A stretch of 64,000 nt of DNA from an uncultured Dokdonia sp. (lineage in GTDB: Bacteria; Bacteroidota; Bacteroidia; Flavobacteriales; Flavobacteriaceae): the NCBI GenBank assembly GCA_947503305.1, contig CANNDF010000001.1, positions 620,001-684,000 on the forward strand. The letters are read 5' to 3'. The position numbers and the translations under genes were made by a program. Below, in pieces: positions 27,080-35,576 of the stretch (the first letter of the stretch is position 1; every line of letters starts with the position of its first letter). Under the pieces are notes generated by a model. That model searched no databases, was not told the DNA's origin, and worked only from the letters and a program-made list of their open reading frames with translations.

Positions 27080-28810
27080 CTAATTACAGTAGATTTTCCG
27101 TACGGATACTAACTGCCGCAGCAAAGTTGGACAGTATATGTCCAAAACACCATTTAACCCTTTATTCATAACGTTAATTTCAGGTTCGAACAAATCATGT
27201 TGTTGTAATATGGTTTTTCGTCCGTTTATGAACTCTTTTAGCCAATCAGCCTTATTTATGTAGAGTTTTTCTTCATCCCATACTAGGTTCGAACGAAACA
27301 ATTTTAGTAGTTGCTTTTTGTCATTATAGTCTCCCTTTTTGATAATATCCTCAAAACAGTATAATTTGTCTAGTAATTTGTCTAATTGCTCATACCAATT
27401 TTCAGCATATAACTTCTCACTTTTCTTGGAATCAAGTTGAAATTCTAATTTTGAAACATCTTTTTTAAATTCATCAAGAGAAATTATTTCTTCAATAAAT
27501 AACTTTCGCAATTTCTCTTTTTTTACTTCTAAAGATGCGATTTCAGTATTGTGTATTTCAGCAAGGCGTTTATCTTCTTCAAACTCTTTGTCTCTAAGGA
27601 TTTTTAAATGTTTTTTAGCCCATTCATATTGTCGTTCTGATAGTTTTAATTCATTGTTATAAAAATCAATAAGAAAAGCATCTATCTTTTTTTGCTCAAT
27701 TCCTTTTGCCGAATACCCCTTTGTCTTACGGCGTTTAATGTTGAAATAATAAGTATACGAAAGATACTTTGGAGACTTCATTTTTGAAACCTCAATACCG
27801 CACTTAGGACAAACCTCTTTACTTCGGTAAGCGAACTTATTACTACAATCGCAAATAACCTGTAATTTAACATCTGCACCGACGGTATTACCATCGCTCC
27901 CTATTATATACCCTGTATAAGGGGTTAAATGTTTTTGTAAGTTGATATGGTTTCTTACCCCTAAAAGATTAAGTATTTTAACGTGTTCATCTTCTGATAA
28001 AATACGAGGTACATCTTTATGTAATACTCTAAAGCTTTTATTCTCTCCTAACTCATCTTTAGAGTAAAAAAAGCCTGCATATATTGGATTTTTTAAAACG
28101 TGTTCTACCATAGAACGACCAATTAATTTACCCCCTTGTCGTTTTGTTTGGTGCGTTTTTAGACAGAGGGTTTTTCTAGCGTATTCGGTAATAGTAGAAA
28201 TTGAATCATTGCCTTTTAGAAAACGAATAAATAATAGCTTTAATTTTTCTATGCGTTGTTTATCTACAAGCCATCCTCTATTTCCTTTTTCTTCCATTTT
28301 ATTATTTAGAAAACCAATGGGTGCTTTACCACAAGGGTATCCTTTTTCGTATCGTTTTTTAAGTCCGCTTTTTACAAAACTACTTTTGTCATCAGAATCC
28401 TTCTTAGACATCATAAACTCAAACTGAAGCATCATTTTATCTGTAGGCGTATTATAAAAAACACGTGAAGGAGTTTTAATATGATGGAGTTTTCCAATAT
28501 CTAAGAGATAAATAATAATTCCCGCATCCATTGGATTACGTGATAGTCGATTAGGATGCCAACATAGCCAAGCATTTATTGTTCCTTTTTCAGTGAGTTT
28601 TACTAGATTATTAAATCCTTCTCGCCCAATAGAAAAAGCAGACTTCGTTTCCTCAATAATTTCATCATTAAGTATGATTCTCTCTTTTTCAATTATAGAG
28701 AGTAAATCATCTTTTTGACGTTTAATAGACTGAACCTGCTTATCTTCTGATTCTGAAGACTTTCGTACATACCCTCCATAGATAAAGTTGTGTGTGTGGT
28801 GTGTGTTCAT
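27080..28810 (-). CDS. Large serine recombinase (site-specific integrase)
   Basis: 576 residues with the resolvase catalytic domain first: nucleophile S18 in YVRKSSES, and RLSRNPMDAG carrying catalytic arginine. Then comes a recombinase domain (YPCGKAPIGF, around 160-270). A zinc ribbon near 320-345 (C-D-C and C-P-K-C) is followed by a long coiled coil typical of large serine integrases (about 400-480). It should insert and excise the element at short att sites without host factors. An inverted-repeat region lies directly upstream at 28834-28948. All expected domains are present, so it is probably active. Confidence 0.92.
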   Translation of the reverse strand: MNTHHTHNFIYGGYVRKSSESEDKQVQSIKRQKDDLLSIIEKERIILNDEIIEETKSAFSIGREGFNNLVKLTEKGTINAWLCWHPNRLSRNPMDAGIIIYLLDIGKLHHIKTPSRVFYNTPTDKMMLQFEFMMSKKDSDDKSSFVKSGLKKRYEKGYPCGKAPIGFLNNKMEEKGNRGWLVDKQRIEKLKLLFIRFLKGNDSISTITEYARKTLCLKTHQTKRQGGKLIGRSMVEHVLKNPIYAGFFYSKDELGENKSFRVLHKDVPRILSEDEHVKILNLLGVRNHINLQKHLTPYTGYIIGSDGNTVGADVKLQVICDCSNKFAYRSKEVCPKCGIEVSKMKSPKYLSYTYYFNIKRRKTKGYSAKGIEQKKIDAFLIDFYNNELKLSERQYEWAKKHLKILRDKEFEEDKRLAEIHNTEIASLEVKKEKLRKLFIEEIISLDEFKKDVSKLEFQLDSKKSEKLYAENWYEQLDKLLDKLYCFEDIIKKGDYNDKKQLLKLFRSNLVWDEEKLYINKADWLKEFINGRKTILQQHDLFEPEINVMNKGLNGVLDIYCPTLLRQLVSVRKIYCN

Positions 28811-28833
28811 AGATGTAGTGAAGCGTCAAAAAA

Positions 28834-28948
28834 GGGGCGATAAGAAAGTCCTATTATCGTCAAACTCTAGGAAAACTGACTTATCACCCCGTTTCTATGT
28901 ACAAGCAAAAAGCTTATACGCAATTGTATATAATTCCTAGAGTTTGAC
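28834..28948. repeat. Nested inverted repeats upstream of the serine recombinase
   Basis: GTCAAACTCTAGGAA at 28859-28873 is repeated exactly in inverse orientation at 28934-28948, 60 bases apart. A second pair, GGGGCGATAAG (28834-28844) and CTTATCACCCC (28880-28890), overlaps it with one mismatch. They could be att-related recombinase sites or operators for the divergent promoters here. Confidence 0.6.
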
Positions 28949-28966
28949 ATTTATAGTGTATGAGAA

Positions 28967-29191
28967 TTACGCTAGATTGTCCATTTTATCTTGTTTATAT
29001 TCCTTTATGCGGACGCGTAACTGGATAGCTGTTAGCGTTAGTAAATGATGCCCTATATGGTGTATATTATCTTCTCCTAATCTATTAATGGCATCTTGTC
29101 CTATTTCATCTTGTAACACTTCTACAAGCTCCTTGTAGGCTGTCTCAGACAGTTTAAATGGTGGATTGGCTTGTAGGTTATCATTAGTCAT
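28967..29191 (-). CDS. Small hypothetical protein
   Basis: 74 residues, helical and charged, with no recognised domain (SETAYKELVEVLQDEIGQDA, ending in a basic-acidic tail). It lies between the inverted repeats and a divergent promoter region. The size and place fit a recombination directionality factor or a small accessory of the serine recombinase; that is a guess from context. Confidence 0.55.
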   Translation of the reverse strand: MTNDNLQANPPFKLSETAYKELVEVLQDEIGQDAINRLGEDNIHHIGHHLLTLTAIQLRVRIKEYKQDKMDNLA

Positions 29192-29223
29192 TGCTATCTA
29201 TCTTACTCGTATCTCAATAGTGG

Positions 29224-29241
29224 TATAGATATGCCTTTTTG
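29224..29241 (-). promoter_or_regulatory. AAAAAGG..TA.CTAT element before the 74-residue gene
   Basis: Minus strand TCAAAAAGGCATATCTATA, 33 bases before the start at 29191 and pointing toward it. It shares 17 identical bases with the copy at 25696. Confidence 0.5.
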
Positions 29242-29246
29242 AAGAT

Positions 29247-29762
29247 ATGACTAATAGGGATATCTATCTGATAGATCTTTTTATATATATGCTTCTGATT
29301 ATGCCATATATCAATAGAACAGGTGTACCCAATGCAGTATTTGATATTCATTTACAGCATTTAGGCTATGCAGAATTAAAAGTATTACTCGTTATCATAC
29401 GTCAGACCTACGGCTGGATAGATAAACAAACAAGGTCTCACAAAGAACGGGATTGGATTTCAAGGCAGTTTTTTGTCAAAAAAACAGGACTCTCCAAACG
29501 AGCTGTCTCGAAAGCTATAGCCCAGTTACAAGTGAAAAACCTCATTACCATCACCGATAGTAAAGGAAACTCTTTACACTCTGCAAACTGTCGCAAAAAA
29601 CGAACAAAACTCTATTTTTCAAGCCATTTCCCACAAAGCAGTTACCTTGGAAGCACAAAAGCAGTTACCTATCGTACCCCTACAATAATTAAACATACAA
29701 AATTGTATAGGGAACAATCGTCACTCGCAATGCAGAAGATCTCCTTCAATACTAAAAAATAA
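29247..29762 (+). CDS. Winged-helix replication/initiator-like protein
   Basis: 171 residues. The core (LGYAELKVLLVIIRQTYGW, then RQFFVKKTGLSKRAVSKAIAQL and KNLITITDSKGN) is the winged-helix pattern of phage replication protein O/RepA N-terminal domains, which bind origin DNA. The C-terminal third is basic and unstructured. The start may be ATG 29247 or a later ATG at 29301 (MPYINRTG), which would remove a hydrophobic leader; I cannot decide. It suggests that the element can replicate or control its own copy number when excised. Confidence 0.6.
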   Translation: MTNRDIYLIDLFIYMLLIMPYINRTGVPNAVFDIHLQHLGYAELKVLLVIIRQTYGWIDKQTRSHKERDWISRQFFVKKTGLSKRAVSKAIAQLQVKNLITITDSKGNSLHSANCRKKRTKLYFSSHFPQSSYLGSTKAVTYRTPTIIKHTKLYREQSSLAMQKISFNTKK

Positions 29763-29847
29763 GGCTTCCTAACATATTCAAGAAACTACCTTATCCACGA
29801 ACTATTCACGAATAATAAAGTGACAGCGATTTTTTTTAGACATATTG

Positions 29848-29871
29848 ACAAAAAGGCGTATCTATTTTGGA
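29848..29871 (+). promoter_or_regulatory. AAAAAGG..TA.CTAT element before the XRE gene
   Basis: GACAAAAAGGCGTATCTATT on the plus strand, about 75 bases before the start at 29941. It is the only plus-strand copy and again points at the gene it precedes. Confidence 0.45.
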
Positions 29872-29940
29872 AGGACAGAATCGGATAAAATGTGTCTCGG
29901 TGTTGAACAGAAATAACAATCAACACCCTATTAATTTAAT

Positions 29941-30294
29941 ATGAACACATTTTATCACTTAAAAACGTATCGGGAGCGTTCAGGTATTGCTCTTGGAGAT
30001 ATGGCAGAAATTATTAGCATTGACATTGCTAGCCTCTCCAAGATTGAAAAAGGAAAGCGAAAGCCTCCTTTATCAATTGTACTGAGTTATCATTTTATAC
30101 TCGGTATACCGATAGAAAAGTTATGTAAAAATAAATACACAGAATTACTAAAGAATAATACTTTACAAGCAGTTGCCTTAAAAGATCGTTTGCTTGACGC
30201 GATGACGGGACCACATATTAGTGACCGCATTAAAAATATAGATATCATCATCGATCAATTAGTAAATGTTGAAACACAGTATGCAAACAAATGA
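29941..30294 (+). CDS. XRE-family helix-turn-helix regulator
   Basis: 117 residues. An N-terminal HTH_3 domain is evident (YRERSGIALGDMAEIISID, SLSKIEKGKRKP), followed by a helical C-terminus of about 50 residues. Such proteins are usually repressors of element transfer or recombination genes. Its target is unknown. It overlaps the next gene and is probably co-transcribed with it. Confidence 0.85.
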   Translation: MNTFYHLKTYRERSGIALGDMAEIISIDIASLSKIEKGKRKPPLSIVLSYHFILGIPIEKLCKNKYTELLKNNTLQAVALKDRLLDAMTGPHISDRIKNIDIIIDQLVNVETQYANK

Positions 30295-30769
30295 GTTGAT
30301 ATTGGCACTCTATCCCAATAGTGCAGGAATGGGCTATGTGATTTGCGAAAACCCTAAAGAACTTATTGGATATGGTGTAGCACGCATTAAAATGATTACT
30401 AAAGATGTACATTTAAAACGCCTAGAAAAGTTTTTTGATGAGTACCGACCTTCATTAGTCATCTTACGGGGATATCGAGATACAGATAAACGAATAAGTA
30501 AACGGGTTATCTCCATCATTAATGCTTTTGAAAAGAAAGCTAAAAATCGAGGATTGCCTGTATTCAAATATGCACGTGAAGATATGAAAAAGACTTTCTT
30601 ACAATTTGGGAGCAATACCAAGTATGGTATATCAAAAACAATATCTACCTGGTATCCCGAGTTAAAAACTCGTATGCCAGATTTACGCAAAAATACTAAG
30701 GGAGAACATTATCAAATGGGAGTCTTTGATGTATTTGCATTAATGCTAACTCATTTCTATGTAGAGTAA
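30281..30769 (+). CDS. RNase H-fold/RuvC-like hypothetical protein
   Basis: 162 residues from ATG 30281; an earlier start at 30266 is possible. The opening ILALYPNSAGMGYVICE, then a second strand, RPSLVILRGYR, and a terminal GVFDVFALMLTHF helix imitate the RuvC resolvase order, with an Asp in the last helix. The first catalytic Asp expected in strand 1 is not present, so the protein may be inactive, or the resemblance may be fold-level only. Confidence 0.5.
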   Translation: MQTNELILALYPNSAGMGYVICENPKELIGYGVARIKMITKDVHLKRLEKFFDEYRPSLVILRGYRDTDKRISKRVISIINAFEKKAKNRGLPVFKYAREDMKKTFLQFGSNTKYGISKTISTWYPELKTRMPDLRKNTKGEHYQMGVFDVFALMLTHFYVE

Positions 30770-30772
30770 CTT

Positions 30773-30797
30773 AAAACACCATTTATAATGGTGTTTT
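30773..30797. terminator. Bidirectional terminator between converging genes
   Basis: AAAACACCAT and ATGGTGTTTT form a stem of about 10 bp flanked by A and T runs, 4 bases after the stop of the RuvC-like gene. Confidence 0.75.
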
Positions 30798-31058
30798 CTT
30801 ATTGCATTCCCATTGAATTATAAAATATACGAAAGCAATTACAGAGAGATAACTAGGATATCTAGTTGTGTTTTTGCTTTGTAAGAAATAGTAAAAGCTT
30901 AGGTTTTTTAATAGGAAGTGTATATTAATTACTAGTCAATGCGAAATTTATTAAAAAACGGATGGTATTGAAATTGTTTTAATCCTCTGATTTTTCAATA
31001 AATTATTGATCCAAGTTGATTAATTGAACTTAAAAAGTGTTATTTAGATACTATATTT

Positions 31059-32933
31059 TTATTTCTTCTTAAAACTATATTTCCATGTAATTTTACACTC
31101 ATTGAGATTCACATTATGATGCTTTCTTGCATATAAGTAATTTCCTGAGACCCTTTTATCCTTTGGATAATTAATTTCTAAAATTTCTGGGAAAAGTAAT
31201 TTAATCCTGCAAAAATCTTTTTGGATACTATCGTTTGGTTTCAAATCATTATTCACAGACCAAGGGTCTCTTATATCAGATAGCATAAGGGAACGTTGTT
31301 CAGCCTCCGTTTTCAATATAAATGGAAGAACATGTGAAGCTATATAATCATCTTTTGCATTTGGGTTTTGACGCAAAGTCTTTGCTATTTCCAGAGAGTC
31401 AGATTGAATGTGTGTTTTAATTCCTATTTTTTTTTGAGTGTCAAATCTATAGTTTAAAATTTGATATCTCTTTTCTGGAAAAATAGAAAGTGCTTCATTG
31501 GATAGTTTAATATTCTCATCAAATAAATTCAATTGATCGTTAATTGCGTATAACAGATTAAATACTTCAATACTTGGTTTGATTAAATATGCAATTTGGG
31601 TATGAAATTTAGCCAAATCATATTTTTCAAACATAGCATAAAAGTTCCCTAAATTTATATGCGAAATATATTTATTACCATCGCTATAGTTTAAAGATTT
31701 ATAGATTTCATCTAAAAATAATTCATACTTCAATAACTTTTGAAAAGCTAATGATTTAAATAAATGAATGGTCCCTTTTTTGTCTGATTTTAAATTTAAA
31801 AGGATATTGCAGTATTTTATAACTAAATACGGTTTATTTGCATCAAATGCGGTAAGCATTGCATTATAATAAATCAAAAAATCTAGATTTTCTTGTAAAG
31901 CTCCTTTATTAAGTTCTTCTAAGGATGTTTCTTTAAAGAGACCGATACTATTACTTGTGAATTTTGGACTAATAAAAGATCCTATATCTGAATAATCAGT
32001 TATATAGTTTAGAATGGTTTTGTCATTTTTAGTGTTACTACGGAGTCTATCACTATAAAAACCATAGATTATATGATTTGAATTATATGATTTCCTAAGT
32101 TCATCAAAATAGAGCTCATCTTCTTTATTAGGAACGATTTCTTTACAATACTTTAATTCAATATTCAAATTATCAGCTTTATTTAAGGAATCAAAACGTT
32201 TATGTATCGTAAATCCAATGTCTTCATTGTCTTTTTCTCCATTAATGTCTTTAAATGGAAGTATTAAAATCTGATTTTTATTTATGTTGGGTGTAAAAAT
32301 GCACTTATATTCTATTAAAGGTTTAGATTTTAAATAAGTGCCTTGGCTATTTTTCTTGAGGTAACGAAAACCAGAATATATCAACAAAAGCGTACCAATT
32401 ATAGATAGAATAATTATATATATTTTTGATATAGATTTCCCTTTCGTATTATTTTTCTTAATCTTCTTTATTTTAAACTCCCAAGTCTTTGGACTTATCG
32501 AGTATTCGTATTTTTTAAACTCTTCAGATAAGTGAGGTCTAATTAGTTCGATGAAATAACTAAAAGAAGAGATACTATCAATATTCTTGTCGTCATCTTG
32601 AACTTTTAAATTTTTTAAAAAGTCTTTTACGTCATCTATTTTAAATACTTTACCTGAATGCTCAGAAAAAAATAAACAAAGTATAGTATTTATATTACGA
32701 AGACTTTGAAAGGGTTGATCTTTTATTGTGTTATTGTAAATGTCTTTAGCCCCTCCTTGATAGTTAACCAATGATCTAAATGTATTTTTGTCATCATCTT
32801 CTATTAAAAGCTTATCAAAATTTTTAGCTGCATTATTTGCCTTTCTATAATATCCCCTAAAGCCTAAATAAGTATTATAATCTTTAATCTCAATGATATT
32901 AAACTTAGTGTCTACATTAAATTTTCCTTCCAT
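31059..32933 (-). CDS. Membrane-anchored TPR protein of unknown function
   Basis: 624 residues in three parts: a cytoplasmic N-terminal region (1-168) of unknown fold, one transmembrane helix (about 171-192, YIIILSIIGTLLLIYSGF), and an exported or periplasmic part. The latter begins with a TolB/FlgO-like segment (ILILPFKDINGEKD, D-I-G-F-T-I-H-K-R-F) and continues with TPR-like helical repeats (about 350-520). It lies alone between convergent and divergent intergenic regions. The composition is more AT-rich and Lys-rich than its neighbours, suggesting separate acquisition. It could be a sensor or defence protein; no catalytic motif is visible. Confidence 0.65.
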   Translation of the reverse strand: MEGKFNVDTKFNIIEIKDYNTYLGFRGYYRKANNAAKNFDKLLIEDDDKNTFRSLVNYQGGAKDIYNNTIKDQPFQSLRNINTILCLFFSEHSGKVFKIDDVKDFLKNLKVQDDDKNIDSISSFSYFIELIRPHLSEEFKKYEYSISPKTWEFKIKKIKKNNTKGKSISKIYIIILSIIGTLLLIYSGFRYLKKNSQGTYLKSKPLIEYKCIFTPNINKNQILILPFKDINGEKDNEDIGFTIHKRFDSLNKADNLNIELKYCKEIVPNKEDELYFDELRKSYNSNHIIYGFYSDRLRSNTKNDKTILNYITDYSDIGSFISPKFTSNSIGLFKETSLEELNKGALQENLDFLIYYNAMLTAFDANKPYLVIKYCNILLNLKSDKKGTIHLFKSLAFQKLLKYELFLDEIYKSLNYSDGNKYISHINLGNFYAMFEKYDLAKFHTQIAYLIKPSIEVFNLLYAINDQLNLFDENIKLSNEALSIFPEKRYQILNYRFDTQKKIGIKTHIQSDSLEIAKTLRQNPNAKDDYIASHVLPFILKTEAEQRSLMLSDIRDPWSVNNDLKPNDSIQKDFCRIKLLFPEILEINYPKDKRVSGNYLYARKHHNVNLNECKITWKYSFKKK

Positions 32934-32960
32934 AAAAGTAAAAATAACTTAATCATCTAA

Positions 32961-33011
32961 AAATGCTAATAAAAATGCTAAAATGCTAACTTAAATGCTG
33001 TTTTATATGCT
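32961..33011. repeat. Phased AAATGCT repeats upstream of the TPR gene
   Basis: AAATGCT begins at 32961, 32973, 32981 and 32993, with a variant ATATGCT at 33005: steps of 12, 8, 12 and 12 bases. The cluster lies 28-78 bases before the start of the 31059-32933 gene and could be a multi-site operator or small iteron array. Confidence 0.5.
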
Positions 33012-33103
33012 TTTTAATCAGCTATATAACAAAAGGTTATTGTGATATTTCCATTATTAAATATTGGCACTCTTGCTATCAAAATTCGGGAGATATTCTA
33101 GAT

Positions 33104-33198
33104 AAAAAAACCCGAATTATAAATAATTCGGGACGCCAAGATTCACTGCGAAAATCTGACGATTCGCTTAGAAGAGAGATTACGCCCTCTCGACTAAA
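33104..33198 (-). ncRNA. Putative structured small RNA with its own promoter and terminator
   Basis: On the minus strand a sigma70-like promoter (33205-33234) precedes about 95 bases without an open frame. They fold as GAGAG/CTCTC around GGCGTAAT, then GCGAA/TTCGC. They end in a GC-capped 10-bp hairpin (CCCGAATTAT and complement, 33111-33132) followed by seven T residues, a standard intrinsic terminator. No minus-strand protein gene lies upstream that would need this terminator. It is likely an independent small RNA, perhaps an antisense or copy-control RNA of the mobile element. I recognise no Rfam family. Confidence 0.6.
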
Positions 33199-33204
33199 CT
33201 AGGT

Positions 33205-33234
33205 ATAGTATGAATAGCTTAATGGAATTGTCAA
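33205..33234 (-). promoter_or_regulatory. Promoter of the putative small RNA
   Basis: TTGACA at 33234-33229 and TACTAT at 33210-33205 on the minus strand, separated by 18 bases. The boxes are a better match to the general sigma70 consensus than to the usual flavobacterial TAnnTTTG. Confidence 0.55.
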
Positions 33235-33286
33235 GCCTTTTCAAAGTGGTTTCAAATGAAGTATAACCTTTAAATGAAAACCGCAA

Positions 33287-33568
33287 ATGGAACATTTAAA
33301 TTCAGAGCAAGAAGCTCATCAAAAAAAGACCTATTCAAATAACTACCTAATAGGTTATCTAATTAAACATCATTACTTACCTGTAGATTCTAAAGATGAA
33401 GAATGCATAGTTTTCTTTAATCCTAGAAAGAACCAGTTTTTAAAATTCTCAAGTATACAGAGAGCTTTTAGTAAAACGGAAATTAAAGAACTCTTTTCAA
33501 GTGAGGCAATGGACTTGCCAAAAAAAGCAGAGTGGTTACGCTTTCGCTTTTTCAAATACACGATATAA
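33287..33568 (+). CDS. Small hypothetical protein
   Basis: 93 residues with the pattern YLIGYLIKHHYLPV and CIVFFNPRKNQFLKF, resembling the DUF5659-type small proteins found on phages and mobile elements (a helix, then two strands with F-F-x-P). Function is unknown. It is followed by a good terminator, so it is probably a single-gene unit. Confidence 0.55.
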   Translation: MEHLNSEQEAHQKKTYSNNYLIGYLIKHHYLPVDSKDEECIVFFNPRKNQFLKFSSIQRAFSKTEIKELFSSEAMDLPKKAEWLRFRFFKYTI

Positions 33569-33576
33569 GACCTTAA

Positions 33577-33603
33577 AAAAGATGTATCCAAGATACATCT
33601 TTT
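33577..33603 (+). terminator. Intrinsic terminator
   Basis: AAAAGATGTATC and GATACATCTTTT enclose a 3-base loop, 10 bases after the stop of the 93-residue gene. Confidence 0.75.
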
Positions 33604-33609
33604 AGACTT

Positions 33610-33641
33610 CCTACTACTTGTGATATACCGCAAGTAGTAGG
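33610..33641. promoter_or_regulatory. 11-bp inverted repeat before the mobilisation operon
   Basis: CCTACTACTTG and CAAGTAGTAGG, 10 bases apart, lie 30 bases upstream of the 33671 start and could be an operator for that operon. Confidence 0.45.
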
Positions 33642-33670
33642 TCATCCAATTATTTTAAAAACATATTCTT

Positions 33671-34798
33671 ATGAAATTTTTTAAGAAAAGTGATCCTGCA
33701 CATCGTACGCAGATTGTTCACACAGAATTGTCCACGGATATAAAAAAAACCGATGCGACACTCATCACAAAACATAAAAAGACCGCACAACAAATTGCTG
33801 CAATGGATTTTAGTAAACTCAAAAAGGGTACTAAGATTCGAGATTTTATTGGTTCAATGAAGTCAGATTACAAACGGTTAATTGATAAAATTGATCAAGC
33901 ACTAGCTGGCGCATTAAGTGTCTTTCAATCCAAAAAAGATATTGATAATGCCAAAGCAGTTATTGAAGATTATGATAGAAAGATTACTGAAACTGATGAC
34001 AAACTTGCTTTGTATAAAGGTAAAATTGAAGAAGCCTTTGAGGAAATAGTCAGTAGATGTAAAGGTTGGCTTGGCGCTAAGGTATGGGCGCTATACTTTC
34101 TTGCTGGAGTGGAGCTTGTAAGCAACTATACGGTATACCAATTACTTGGCGGATCAGCGCTATCTGCCATAGCTATTTCGGTAATATCAGCCTTTATTAT
34201 CTTTTGGTGGGGGCATATTACGCCCAAGTATGTTGTACAGCTTGGCAGAGATAATCCCAAACGGCAATTACTAGTATTCCTACTTTTTGCGACTCCTATT
34301 TTTGTACTCTTCTATCTGTTTTCAAAACTACGTATCCAGTCATTAATTATTGCAAATCCTGAAATGGCAGATGTCTTTGTTTCTAGTCCGATGGTTCCAA
34401 CAATGATTAATTTCTTTGGATACTTGATTGCCTGTTACTTAGTATTTGTTTACCGTCCAAGTAAGGCAGAGCTAGATGCATATAAAAAGTATAAGAATGA
34501 TACTAAACGCATTAAGCAATTTACTGCGCAAAGAGAAACCTTGATTAAAGAGAGAAATGCTCAAATTCCTGAATTACAAAAAAAGTTAACGGAGCATTAT
34601 AACTTTCTATTATTAGCTCAACAATTAGAAGAAGATGTCGTGACTTGTTATCAAGGGTGTTTTCAAGAGTTCCGAACTGAGTTATACCTACGGACCAATT
34701 CTAAATGCGATCCACTCTTTACAGGGGATATTACAAAAGACCTACCTATTCTAGAGCGTAAATATGAACACATTGATAAAACACCATTTGAATTATGA
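33671..34798 (+). CDS. Membrane protein with coiled coils, mobilisation region
   Basis: 375 residues: an N-terminal coiled coil (about 35-130), three to four membrane segments (about 137-260, including SALSAIAISVISAFIIFWWG, LVFLLFATPIFVLFYLF and MINFFGYLIACYLVFVYR) and a C-terminal coiled coil. No known family. As first gene of a run leading to VirD4, MobC and relaxase, it may be an inner-membrane accessory of DNA transfer. It overlaps the next gene by 4 bases. Confidence 0.6.
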   Translation: MKFFKKSDPAHRTQIVHTELSTDIKKTDATLITKHKKTAQQIAAMDFSKLKKGTKIRDFIGSMKSDYKRLIDKIDQALAGALSVFQSKKDIDNAKAVIEDYDRKITETDDKLALYKGKIEEAFEEIVSRCKGWLGAKVWALYFLAGVELVSNYTVYQLLGGSALSAIAISVISAFIIFWWGHITPKYVVQLGRDNPKRQLLVFLLFATPIFVLFYLFSKLRIQSLIIANPEMADVFVSSPMVPTMINFFGYLIACYLVFVYRPSKAELDAYKKYKNDTKRIKQFTAQRETLIKERNAQIPELQKKLTEHYNFLLLAQQLEEDVVTCYQGCFQEFRTELYLRTNSKCDPLFTGDITKDLPILERKYEHIDKTPFEL

Positions 34799-35493
34799 AA
34801 AAGCTATTTTTATTATGTATCCTAGTACTATTTTGTGCTTGTGATATTGACGATACCCATACGGTTACTATCAGCATATTAGCAGATCGTACCGATACCA
34901 TTATCCCAGAACCTAGAATAGAGGATATTACTTCTTTGATTGATATAGATGCCCAACCAAATACAGGCGCAGAAATACGTTTTCAAAATATAGGTGATGT
35001 AGATTTTTTACCTGTATATCCATTATCACTAAAGCCGTCAGGGTTATTTGATAACACCTTGCAACGAAAATCAGATGTAAAACGTTTTATACATTCTGTA
35101 GATACCCTTATTACACACCATAACAATAAGGAGTATTATTATAAACGCTCTAGTATTCTATTTTCGCTTTTAGATCACTTGACTACTATTAAAGAAAGTA
35201 ATGCGGATGAAAAATATGTGATCTTATATAGTGACATTACTGAGTTTTCTGATCTTTTCGATAGTTATAGATCGCAGAATCTCTTATTAGAAGATCCGGC
35301 GGAGATTGCTAGGGATTTAAAAGATAAGATAGATATTCCTGATTTATCGGAAGTAACACTGTATATCCAATATCATCCTTCTACTGCTTTTGAAAATAGA
35401 ATGTTCAAAGCATGGTGTAGTGTATATCAAACTCTTTTTGAGGATTCTGGATTAGAAATTCAGATTGGAATGACCAATTTATCTGATATGTAA
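34795..35493 (+). CDS. Lipoprotein with possible vWA-like fold
   Basis: 232 residues with lipobox LFCAC (Cys16). The central part, KYVILYSDITEFSD, resembles the MIDAS end of a von Willebrand A strand (hydrophobic strand followed by S-D), with alternating strands and helices before and after. The function is unknown. It overlaps the preceding membrane-protein gene (ATGA), so the two probably act together. Confidence 0.55.
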   Translation: MKKLFLLCILVLFCACDIDDTHTVTISILADRTDTIIPEPRIEDITSLIDIDAQPNTGAEIRFQNIGDVDFLPVYPLSLKPSGLFDNTLQRKSDVKRFIHSVDTLITHHNNKEYYYKRSSILFSLLDHLTTIKESNADEKYVILYSDITEFSDLFDSYRSQNLLLEDPAEIARDLKDKIDIPDLSEVTLYIQYHPSTAFENRMFKAWCSVYQTLFEDSGLEIQIGMTNLSDM

Positions 35494-35576
35494 AACACTT
35501 TAACTTACGGTAGTACCATCCTTTCTTGTCCTTGAAACAAGGAAGGGTGGAATACTATTGTCTAAAAACAACGGCA

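Noticed and set aside
25696-29241. 17-base direct repeat at 25696 and 29224 as att sites around the serine recombinase
   Set aside because: The same word occurs in weaker form at four further sites, always pointing at genes, so a regulatory element explains it better than attachment sites.
33373-33645. Minus-strand frame of 90 codons opposite the 93-residue gene
   Set aside because: It crosses the terminator hairpin and the inverted repeat at 33610, and mirrors the codons of the plus-strand gene.
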